From Falsiroseomonas bella (GTDB lineage Bacteria; Pseudomonadota; Alphaproteobacteria; Acetobacterales; Acetobacteraceae), in NCBI RefSeq assembly GCF_003173615.1, contig NZ_QGNA01000003.1:496001-560000 (forward strand): DNA of 64,000 bases. Reading direction: 5' to 3'. Below the pieces are notes generated by a model. It ran no database searches. It had not been told where the DNA came from and was given only the letters and a program-made list of their open reading frames with translations. Positions 29,603 through 36,663 of the stretch are shown piece after piece. Each line of letters opens with the position of its first letter. The first letter of the stretch is position 1. A program made the translations under genes and the position numbers.

Positions 29603-30583
29603 ATGGCGGACGAGGACTGGACGATCCCGGAGGAGCTGCGGCCCGATCCGGCCGACTATGCCTATGACCTCGGGACGGCGCTGGGTTCGGTGGTGGCCCT
29701 GAAGTCGCGCGTGCCTGCCGATGCCTTCTCGGCCCGCACGCTCGGGACCGAGCGCGAGGGCAGCGGCGTGGTGATCCGCGAGGACGGGCTGGTGCTGACC
29801 ATCGGCTACCTGGTGAGCGAGTCCGAGAGCATCTGGATCACCACCGCCGCCGGCCGCGTCGTGCCGGGCCATGCGCTGGCCTATGACTTCGAGACCGGCT
29901 TCGGCCTGGTGCAGGCGCTCGGCCGGCTGGAGGCGCCGGCGATGCCGCTCGGCCCCGCGCAGACGCCGGAGGCCGGGGTGCAGACCGTGCTCGCCGCCGC
30001 GGCCGGCGAGGACGAGGCGGGCGCGATCGCCTGCTCCATCGTCGCAAAGGAGCCCTTTGCCGGCTACTGGGAATACCTGCTGGAGGAGGCGCTGTTCACG
30101 GCACCGGCGCATCCCTCCTGGGGCGGCGCGGCGCTGATCGGGCCGGACGGCAAGCTGCTCGGCATCGGGTCGCTGGTGCTGCAGCATCGCGACAAGCGCG
30201 GCCGGCGGATGGACCTCAACATGTGCGTCCCCGTCGCCCTGCTGCATCCGATCCTGGACGACCTGCTGAGCTATGGCCGCGTGAACAAGCCGGCGCGGCC
30301 GTGGCTCGGCGTCTATGCCGCCGACCAGGAGGAAGGCGTGGTGGTGGCCTCGGTCGCCAGCAAGGGGCCGGCGGAGCGTGCGGGGCTGCGCGCGGGCGAC
30401 AGGATCCTCTCGATCGAGGGGCATGAGGCGACGGATCTCGCCGGGCTGTGGCGCAGCCTGTGGTCCTGCGGGAATGCGGGCGTGAAGGTGACGCTCTCGG
30501 CCGAGCGCGACGGGCGCCGCATCGACCTCGCGGTCGCGAGCGCAGACCGCGCGAGCTTCCTGAAGGCGCCGCGGCTGCATTGA
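29603..30583 (+). CDS. HtrA/S1C-like PDZ protein lacking the catalytic triad
   Basis: The 326-residue protein has a trypsin-like double-barrel layout (GSGVVIREDGLVLTIGYLV near residues 53-71; WGGAALIGPDGKLLGIGS near 173-190) and a C-terminal PDZ domain (RPWLGVYAADQEEGVVV, GPAERAGLRAGDRILSIEG). Compared with HtrA, His is replaced by Tyr69, Asp by Gly99 and the nucleophile Ser of GNSGG by Trp173. It has no signal peptide. I therefore predict a non-proteolytic, possibly cytoplasmic binding protein. The gene starts 72 bases after DUF2336 and overlaps the RibD-C gene. Confidence 0.88.
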   Translation: MADEDWTIPEELRPDPADYAYDLGTALGSVVALKSRVPADAFSARTLGTEREGSGVVIREDGLVLTIGYLVSESESIWITTAAGRVVPGHALAYDFETGFGLVQALGRLEAPAMPLGPAQTPEAGVQTVLAAAAGEDEAGAIACSIVAKEPFAGYWEYLLEEALFTAPAHPSWGGAALIGPDGKLLGIGSLVLQHRDKRGRRMDLNMCVPVALLHPILDDLLSYGRVNKPARPWLGVYAADQEEGVVVASVASKGPAERAGLRAGDRILSIEGHEATDLAGLWRSLWSCGNAGVKVTLSAERDGRRIDLAVASADRASFLKAPRLH

Positions 30584-31107
30584 AGACGCTGTTCCACTGC
30601 CACATCGCCGTCTCGCTGGACGGCAGGATCGCCCGGGCGGATGGCGCGGTGGATTGGCTGGAGATGGCCGGACCGCCGGAGGAGTTCGGCTTCGCGGCCT
30701 TCTATGCCGAGGTCGACGCCATCCTGATGGGCCGCGGCACCTACGAGGCCGTGCGGCGGATGGGCGCATGGCCGTATCCGGAAAAGCCGGTCTTCGTGGT
30801 GACGCATCGCGACCTGCCCGACAGGCCGCCGGGCGTGGAACCACTTGCCGGCGCGGTGACGACTATCGCGGCAGCGCTCGAGGCGCGCGGCCATCGCCGC
30901 GTCTGGGTGGAAGGCGGCGGCGACCTGCTGCGGCAGATGCTCGCGGCGGGACGGCTCGACGTGCTGGAGATGGCGGTGCTGCCCATCGTGCTCGGCGAGG
31001 GCATCGCGCTGTTTCCCGAGGGCACGCCGGAGGCGCGCTTCGCACTGCGAAGCTGCACGCCGCGCAGCGGCGGCGCGCTGCACGTGATCTACGACCGGCT
31101 TTCGTAG
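30580..31107 (+). CDS. dihydrofolate-reductase-like (RibD C-terminal) family protein
   Basis: The 175-residue protein shows the RibD-C/DHFR fold: HCHIAVSLDGRIARADGAVDWL, DAILMGRGTYEAVRRMG, PVFVVTHRDLP, RVWVEGGGDLLRQMLAAGRLD and LPIVLGEGIALFPE. Such stand-alone proteins are NADPH-dependent reductases of unknown substrate. The start is TTG 30580, which shares bases with the TGA of the preceding gene (TTGA). This matches the coupling style of the region and gives the family-standard N-terminus KTLFHCHIAVSLDG. The 3' end overlaps the convergent flavoprotein gene by 19 bases. Confidence 0.85.
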   Translation: MKTLFHCHIAVSLDGRIARADGAVDWLEMAGPPEEFGFAAFYAEVDAILMGRGTYEAVRRMGAWPYPEKPVFVVTHRDLPDRPPGVEPLAGAVTTIAAALEARGHRRVWVEGGGDLLRQMLAAGRLDVLEMAVLPIVLGEGIALFPEGTPEARFALRSCTPRSGGALHVIYDRLS

Positions 31108-33977
31108 GCCGAAGGCGAGAAGACCGCCGGCGGTCCCTTCCCTCCGCGCAGCGCCTCCGCGATCAGCTCCGCGATCACCGGCGCGAGTGTCCATCCGTTG
31201 AAGGTGACGGCGTGGAACAGGCCCGGCACGCGCTGATCGGCGCCGAGGATCGGGCCGGGGATCAGCACGTTCAGCCCGGTCCAGGCGCGGATCACATGCA
31301 GCCCTTCGATCGCCGGCAGCACGCTGCGCGCCACCCAGAGATTGCCCTCGATGCTGGCGCGCAGGTTGCGCGGGCGGCCCGCCGCGTCGAGCTCGCCCGG
31401 CCAGGCGCCGCCGAGGATCAGATGTCCGGCATCACCCTGCTTGAGGCTGAGATGGCGCGACCCGTGGAGCACCAGCGGGCGCAGCAGTTCCGCCCCCGCT
31501 GCCTCGGTCGCGATCACCTGCTGCACCGTGGCGCGCACCGGGATCGGCGCGCCGAGTCGCGCGGCGATCTGCCCGGCCCAGGGGCCGGCGGCGTTCACCA
31601 CGCGCGCGGCGCGGATCACGCCCTCCGGGGTTTCCGCGCGGAAGACGCTGCCCTCGCGCGAGAGCGCGGTGACGGGCGTCGCGCCACGGATCTCGGCGCC
31701 CGCCTCGCGCGCCAGGCGCAGCAGCGCGGAGAGGCCGCGCAGCGGGTCCATCTGGCCTTCCTCCGCGCAGAAGGCCGCACCCGCGAAGCCGGGTGCGAGC
31801 CAGGGCGCGGCGGCGTAGAGCTCGTTGGCGCCGAGCAGCGAGGAGATCACGCCGAAATCGCGCTCCATCGCGACCTTGTCGGCGAGCGCGCGAAGCTGCG
31901 CCTCGGTTTCCGCCAGCATCAGCCCGCCCTCGGTGCGGATCGCCAGCGCCTCGCCCGACTCGCGCGCGATGTCGCGCCACAGCGCGACGGAGCGTGGCCC
32001 CAAGGTGAGGATCTGCGCCGCGGCGCTTTCCGGCCCTTCCGCCGCGCCGGCGCTGTCGTAGGCATGCAGCTGCACATGCAGGCTGCCGGCATTCGCGGTG
32101 GAAGCGCCCTGCCCCGGCTCGCCGCGATCGAGCGCGACGACATGCAGGCCCTCGCGCGCCGCGGCGCGGGCGATGGCGAGGCCGAGCACGCCAGCACCGA
32201 TGACGAGGAGGTCGCAGGCGGTCTCGGAGCGTGCGCGGCCCCCACCCCGACCCTCCCCCGCATCGCGGGGGAGGGAGACGGCTTCGAAGGATGGCGCCTC
32301 GGTCCATTCCGGCTTTTCCATCGCCAGCGCCAGCGCGGGGATGGGCTTCACCGGCGCGCGCGGCGCGGCCCAGTCGGGCTCGGTCCCGGCGCCCGCGATG
32401 CGCGCGACCGTCGCGGCGCACATCCGCCCCTGGCATCGGCCCATGCCGGCGCGCGTCGCCTTCTTGAGCGACCCGAGCGAACACGCGCCCTGCGCCATCG
32501 CCGCGCGCAGCGCGCCCGCGCTCACTTCCTCGCAGCGGCAGACGACGGTGTCGTCGGCAAGACGCGACGCGTCGAAGCCCGGCACCTCGAACAGGCGCCA
32601 GAGCGCCGCCTGGAACGCCTCGGCGCGCGCGAGCGCCGTGCGGCTCGCGGCGTCGTCCGGCACCGCGCGGCCGAGATCGCGTGCCGCGGCGAGCCCCGCG
32701 AGGCGACCGCGCGCCAGCGCGATGCGGGCGCCGCCGATCTGCGCCCCGTCGCCGATGGCGAGCACCTGCGCGAGGCTGGTTCGGCCATCCGGCCCGGTGA
32801 TCGTTTCCAATCGGCCGAGCCCGCTGTCGGTGAAGCGATGCGCGCAGCCGAGCGCACGCGCCAGCCCCGTCTCCGGCTGGAAGCCGAGATTGAGCGCGAC
32901 GGCCTGCGCCGTGACCGCGCGCGGGCCGCCCGGCGCTTCGGCATGCAGCGTCAGCCCGTCCGTGGCCGGCTCGACCCGCTCCGGCATCGCGCCCCAGATC
33001 ACCTTCACGCCGGCGCGGCGCAAAACGGCGAGATAGCGCACGCCATCCCAGGCGAGGTCCGGCGCACGCGCGGCCAGCGTGACGGCCTCGCGCCAGGCGC
33101 GGAAGCCGGGCTTCGGCGCGGCCTCCAGCACGGCCGCGACCTCGACGCCGCCTTCCACCAATTCGCAGGCGAGCTGCAGGTTCAGCGGGCCGTTGCCCGC
33201 CACCACCACGCGGCGCCCCGGCGAGACGCGGTTGGCGCGCGCGAGGGTCTGCAAGGCGCCCGTCGTCATCACGCCGGGCAGCGTCCAGCCAGGGATCGGC
33301 ACGGGCCGCTCATGCGCGCCGGGCGCGAGCACGAGGCGGCGCGGCCGCGCCACCATGTTCCGGCCGCCGACCAGCACGCCGAGCTCATCCGGCGCGAAGG
33401 CGCCCCACACCGTCGCCCCGTGCTGGAAGACGACGCCCGCCGCCTCGGCACGCGCGCGCAGCGCCGCGGCCTGGCGGAACTGGCGATCCGGTGCGGCATG
33501 CGCGTGGCTTGCCGCGAGCGGCTTCAGATACTGCCCGCCCGCTGCGTCGCGCTCGTCGAGCAGCACAACGGAACATCCCGCCTCGGCCGCGGCGATGGCG
33601 GCGGATAGACCGGCCGGTCCCGCGCCGACCACGAGCACGTCGGGCGCAATCTCGGCGGCCTGCGATGCCGGTTCCGGCGCGAGCGGCGCGGGCGCTGCGG
33701 GCGGAGCGCTCTCCACCACCATCCCCGGCGCAACCTTCGCGAGGCAGGCGCGCTGGTTGGCGCGGCCGTCGATGGTGACAAGGCAGTCGAAGCAGGCACC
33801 CATGCCGCACCACAATCCGCGTGGCGCGCCGCTCGCGGTGTGGCGGTAGGCAAGGATTCCGGCAGCGGACAGCGCGGCTGCCACGGTTTCGCCGGGCAGC
33901 GCGGAAAGCGGGCGACAGTCGAAGGTGATGCCCACCGCTTCGGCAGACGGCGTGATGTGCGGATGGATCAATCGCAT
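31089..33977 (-). CDS. three-part fused flavoprotein dehydrogenase (HcnA-HcnB-HcnC / D-hydroxyproline dehydrogenase type)
   Basis: The 962-residue protein fuses modules that are usually separate subunits. Residues 20-90 form a 2Fe-2S ferredoxin-like domain (Cys57, 62, 65, 78; HcnA/SoxX-like). Residues 112-430 form an FAD/NAD domain (VVGAGPAGL), followed by a BFD-type 2Fe-2S site (Cys480, 482, 515, 520; HcnB-like). Residues 588-955 form a DAO-family oxidase (VIGAGVLGLAIA; HcnC-like). Known relatives are hydrogen cyanide synthase, opine oxidases and D-hydroxyproline dehydrogenase. Residues 568-583 are encoded by a palindromic repeat. The divergent DapA-like lyase gene favours an imino- or amino-acid dehydrogenase over cyanide production. 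ATG 33975-33977 lacks a clear ribosome-binding site. Confidence 0.88.
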   Translation of the reverse strand: MRLIHPHITPSAEAVGITFDCRPLSALPGETVAAALSAAGILAYRHTASGAPRGLWCGMGACFDCLVTIDGRANQRACLAKVAPGMVVESAPPAAPAPLAPEPASQAAEIAPDVLVVGAGPAGLSAAIAAAEAGCSVVLLDERDAAGGQYLKPLAASHAHAAPDRQFRQAAALRARAEAAGVVFQHGATVWGAFAPDELGVLVGGRNMVARPRRLVLAPGAHERPVPIPGWTLPGVMTTGALQTLARANRVSPGRRVVVAGNGPLNLQLACELVEGGVEVAAVLEAAPKPGFRAWREAVTLAARAPDLAWDGVRYLAVLRRAGVKVIWGAMPERVEPATDGLTLHAEAPGGPRAVTAQAVALNLGFQPETGLARALGCAHRFTDSGLGRLETITGPDGRTSLAQVLAIGDGAQIGGARIALARGRLAGLAAARDLGRAVPDDAASRTALARAEAFQAALWRLFEVPGFDASRLADDTVVCRCEEVSAGALRAAMAQGACSLGSLKKATRAGMGRCQGRMCAATVARIAGAGTEPDWAAPRAPVKPIPALALAMEKPEWTEAPSFEAVSLPRDAGEGRGGGRARSETACDLLVIGAGVLGLAIARAAAREGLHVVALDRGEPGQGASTANAGSLHVQLHAYDSAGAAEGPESAAAQILTLGPRSVALWRDIARESGEALAIRTEGGLMLAETEAQLRALADKVAMERDFGVISSLLGANELYAAAPWLAPGFAGAAFCAEEGQMDPLRGLSALLRLAREAGAEIRGATPVTALSREGSVFRAETPEGVIRAARVVNAAGPWAGQIAARLGAPIPVRATVQQVIATEAAGAELLRPLVLHGSRHLSLKQGDAGHLILGGAWPGELDAAGRPRNLRASIEGNLWVARSVLPAIEGLHVIRAWTGLNVLIPGPILGADQRVPGLFHAVTFNGWTLAPVIAELIAEALRGGKGPPAVFSPSAYESRS
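32239..32277 (-). repeat. half copy of the palindromic repeat, translated in frame
   Basis: CCCTCCCCCGC (32251-32261) and GCGGGGGAGGG (32265-32275) form a perfect 11-bp stem with an ATC loop, flanked by a CCCCCACCCCGA tract. Read on the minus strand it nearly matches the right half of the repeat at 26113-26225, including the TCGGGGTGGGGG tail. It lies inside the flavoprotein gene, at the junction between the HcnB-like and HcnC-like parts, and is translated as SLPRDAGEGRGGGR. Confidence 0.8.
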
Positions 33978-33997
33978 CGCAGGGGGGTTGTCGTACC

Positions 33998-34043
33998 GGT
34001 CGAATGGCGGTCGGATGTTCGCACGACACGTCCCGGCACGACA
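33998..34043. promoter_or_regulatory. paired direct repeats in the flavoprotein/lyase divergent promoter region
   Basis: The 80-bp gap holds GGTCGAATG (33998-34006) and GGTCGGATG (34009-34017), spaced exactly 11 bp. It also holds two perfect GCACGACA copies at 34021-34028 and 34036-34043, spaced 15 bp. An 11-bp period places the first pair on the same DNA face, as for a regulator binding tandem sites between divergent genes. No regulator gene is adjacent. Confidence 0.4.
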
Positions 34044-34057
34044 GGGAGCCCCGGACC

Positions 34058-34981
34058 ATGGCCCCAAGGGCATCACGTGAGCCTTTCCGCGGCTGCTACA
34101 CCGTGCTCATCACGCCCTTCACCGAAGGCGGCGCGGCGGTGGACATCAAGGCGCTGGAGCGCCTCGTGGAGTTCCAGATCCGCGAGGGCATACGCGGCCT
34201 GATCCCGCTCGGCTCGACCGGCGAGTTCCTCTCGGTCTCGCCTGAGGAACGCACGGCCATCGTCGAGACGGTGGTGCGCACCGCCGCGGGCCGCGTGCCC
34301 GTGCTGGTCGGCACCGGCGCCGAGGACACGCGGGAGGTGGTGCGCACCAGCAGGGAAGCCGAGGCGCTCGGCGCCGACGGCGTGATGATCATCCCGCCCT
34401 TCTATTCGGTGCCGACGCTGGCCGAGCTGATCCACCACTACGACACGGTGGCGAAGGCCATCGGCATCCCGATCATGGTCTACAACAACCCGGCGACGGC
34501 CAATGTGGACATGACGCCGGAAATGCTGGCCGAGATCAGCCGCATCCCGAACTGCCGCTACGTGAAGGAGAGCACGCTGGAAGTCACCCGCGTGCGCGAC
34601 ATCGTGGCGCTCTGCGGCGACAGGATGGAGGTCTTCGCCGGCGTGCTGGGCTACGAAAGCGCATGGCTCGGCGCGATCGGCTGGGTGGCGGTGTGCTCCA
34701 ACCTCGCGCCGAAGCTCTCGACGGAGATGTTCCACGCGGCGGCGTTCGACAAGGACATGGACAGGGCGCTGGCGCTGTATCGGCGCCTTGCGCCGCTGCT
34801 GCCCTGGGTGGGCGGGCCGCGCTACGTCTCGGGCACCAAGGCCGGGTTCCGGCTGATGGGCATGGACATGGGCAATCCGCGTCCGCCGCGCCTGCCACTG
34901 CCGGGTGCGGACATGCCGCGGCTTGCCGCGGTTCTGCAGACCATGGGCCTGCTGGCCGAAGGCGCCAGGCAGGCGGCCTAG
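34058..34981 (+). CDS. DapA/NAL-family class I aldolase or lyase
   Basis: The 307-residue TIM barrel belongs to the dihydrodipicolinate synthase/N-acetylneuraminate lyase family. It has the substrate-carboxylate loop LIPLGSTGEF, the catalytic tyrosine region MVYNNPATANVDM and the Schiff-base lysine in RYVKESTLEVTRV. The family includes delta1-pyrroline-4-hydroxy-2-carboxylate deaminase, which works next to D-hydroxyproline dehydrogenase. The divergent three-part flavoprotein makes that, or a related keto-acid lyase or deaminase, the best guess; it is unlikely to be biosynthetic DapA. ATG 34058 has AGGGAG about 10 bases upstream. Confidence 0.85.
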   Translation: MAPRASREPFRGCYTVLITPFTEGGAAVDIKALERLVEFQIREGIRGLIPLGSTGEFLSVSPEERTAIVETVVRTAAGRVPVLVGTGAEDTREVVRTSREAEALGADGVMIIPPFYSVPTLAELIHHYDTVAKAIGIPIMVYNNPATANVDMTPEMLAEISRIPNCRYVKESTLEVTRVRDIVALCGDRMEVFAGVLGYESAWLGAIGWVAVCSNLAPKLSTEMFHAAAFDKDMDRALALYRRLAPLLPWVGGPRYVSGTKAGFRLMGMDMGNPRPPRLPLPGADMPRLAAVLQTMGLLAEGARQAA

Positions 34982-35011
34982 GAACCCCGCAAGGGACAGG
35001 GAGAGAGCAAC

Positions 35012-35836
35012 ATGCGTCGTCTGATTCTGGCCGCCGTCGCGGCGGTGATCGCAACGCCCGCCTTCGCGCAGGCCCCTCAGAACTGCACGCCGCGCGTGCC
35101 GGCGGGCGAGCTGGTGAAGCCCGGCACGCTGGTGATGTCCACGAACCCCACCCTGCCGCCGCTGCAGTTCGTCAACGCGCAGGGCCAGCTGCAGGGGATG
35201 CGCATCGAACTCGGCAACGAGATCGCGCGGCGGCTCTGCCTGACGCCGGAATACGTGCGCATCGAGTTCAGTGCGATGATCCCGGGCCTCGCCGCGCGCC
35301 GGTGGGACATGATCAACACCGGCATCTTCTACACCGAGGAACGCGCGCGGATGATGCAGATGATCCGCTACGAGAACAACGCGGTGGCGATCAGCGCGGC
35401 GCGCGGCAACCCGAAGAGCATCCGCACCGAGGACGACCTGGCCGGCAAGACCGTGGGCGTCGAGCTCGGCGGCTTCGAGGAGCGGAGCCTGCGCGCCATC
35501 AGCCAGCGCCTGACCCAGGCGGGCAAGCCCGCGATCAACATCCGCACCTTCGACAACTTCGCCGTCGCCTTCCAGGCGCTGCGCGCGGGCCAGGTGGATG
35601 CGGTGACAAGCATCGACGCGGTCGCCGCGGAATATGACCGGCGCGGCGAATTCCCGCGCGTGCTGCACGGGCTGAACGCGACGCCGGCGGCGCTCGCCTT
35701 CCGCTCGCGCAAGCTGGCGGAGGAGACCTCCTGGGCGCTGCAGCAGATGCTGGCCGATGGCAGCCTGGAGCGGCTGTTCGACCAGTATGGCGTCGGTATC
35801 GCCGACCGCGCCTTCGCCATCGTCGGGCCGCAGTGA
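35012..35836 (+). CDS. amino-acid-type ABC transporter substrate-binding protein
   Basis: The 274-residue periplasmic receptor has a Sec signal (MRRLILAAVAAVIATPAFAQ) and the SBP family 3 fold: PGTLVMSTNPTLPPLQFVNAQGQLQGMRIELGNEIARRL, then GLAARRWDMINTGIFYTEER and TVGVELGGFEERSL. It ends with LADGSLERLFDQYG. Such receptors bind polar amino acids, opines or related small molecules. It lies 30 bases after the lyase gene with a good ribosome-binding site (GGGACAGGGAGAG) and 107 bases before its permease. No ATPase gene follows. Confidence 0.92.
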   Translation: MRRLILAAVAAVIATPAFAQAPQNCTPRVPAGELVKPGTLVMSTNPTLPPLQFVNAQGQLQGMRIELGNEIARRLCLTPEYVRIEFSAMIPGLAARRWDMINTGIFYTEERARMMQMIRYENNAVAISAARGNPKSIRTEDDLAGKTVGVELGGFEERSLRAISQRLTQAGKPAINIRTFDNFAVAFQALRAGQVDAVTSIDAVAAEYDRRGEFPRVLHGLNATPAALAFRSRKLAEETSWALQQMLADGSLERLFDQYGVGIADRAFAIVGPQ

Positions 35837-35943
35837 AGAACGGGAACGGGCGGCCTGCGCATCTCGCGCAGGCCGATGCCGCGAATGCCGCCCCCGCCCG
35901 GCATGCCGACGGCATGAGGCGCGCGCACGGCGTCTGAGGGCAT

Positions 35944-36633
35944 ATGCAGATCTGGTCCTGGTCGGGGTTCTTCGAGTACCTCTTCAATCCGTTCCTGCTG
36001 GAAGGCGCGCTCACCACGCTGTGGCTGACCGTCGCCTCCCTGGCCTGCGGGCTGGTGCTGGGGATCGCGCTGGCGCTGATGCGGCTCTCGGGCAATCGCG
36101 CACTGTCCGGCGTCGCCGCGGCGTATTGCTGGCTGTTCCGCGGCACGCCGCTGCTGGTGCAACTGCTGATCATCTACACCGGCCTGCCCCTGTTCGGCCT
36201 TCGCTTCAGCGTGACGCAGGCCGCGCTGCTCGGCCTCTCTCTGAACGAGGCGGCCTACCTTTCGGAGATCGTGCGCGCCGGCATCCTCGCGGTCGGCAAG
36301 GGCCAGCGGGAGGCAGGCTTCGCGCTCGGCCTGTCCAAGTCGCAGGTGTTCCGCACCATCACCTGGCCGCAGGCCTTCCGCATCATCATCCCGCCGCTCG
36401 GCAATTCCGTGAACGGCCTGCTCAAGACCACCTCCGTCGCCAGCGTCATCTCCATGGAGGAGCTGCTGCGCCGCACGCAGATCCTGATCCAGGAACGCTT
36501 CATGGTGCTGGAGCTCTTCATCGTGGCGGCCATCTGGTACCTGGCGATGACGACCGCCTGGGACTTCGTGCAACGGCGGCTCGAGGCGCGCTACGGTCGC
36601 GCCTATGCCGCGGACCGCGCCGACCGGCGATGA
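35944..36633 (+). CDS. amino-acid ABC transporter permease (HisMQ family)
   Basis: The 229-residue inner-membrane protein has about five membrane segments and the His/Glu/Gln/Arg/opine permease signature: LLEGALTTLWLTVASLACGLVLG, YCWLFRGTPLLVQLLIIYTGLPLF, LSLNEAAYLSEIVRAGILAVGKGQREAGFALGLSKSQ (the EAA loop that contacts the ATPase) and PLGNSVNGLLKTTSVAS. It should work with the binding protein just upstream. Only one permease and no ATP-binding subunit are encoded here, so a homodimeric channel and a shared ATPase are implied. Confidence 0.93.
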   Translation: MQIWSWSGFFEYLFNPFLLEGALTTLWLTVASLACGLVLGIALALMRLSGNRALSGVAAAYCWLFRGTPLLVQLLIIYTGLPLFGLRFSVTQAALLGLSLNEAAYLSEIVRAGILAVGKGQREAGFALGLSKSQVFRTITWPQAFRIIIPPLGNSVNGLLKTTSVASVISMEELLRRTQILIQERFMVLELFIVAAIWYLAMTTAWDFVQRRLEARYGRAYAADRADRR

Positions 36634-36663
36634 GCGCCCCGACGCGCAGATAGGAGACGCGCC

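Noticed and set aside
31089-33977. Hydrogen cyanide synthase as the name for the fused flavoprotein
   Set aside because: The same three modules occur in opine oxidases and D-hydroxyproline dehydrogenase, and the divergent lyase gene points to amino-acid catabolism.
34058-34981. Biosynthetic dapA (dihydrodipicolinate synthase)
   Set aside because: It sits in a catabolic cluster far from dapD/dapE, and the family contains many lyases and deaminases.
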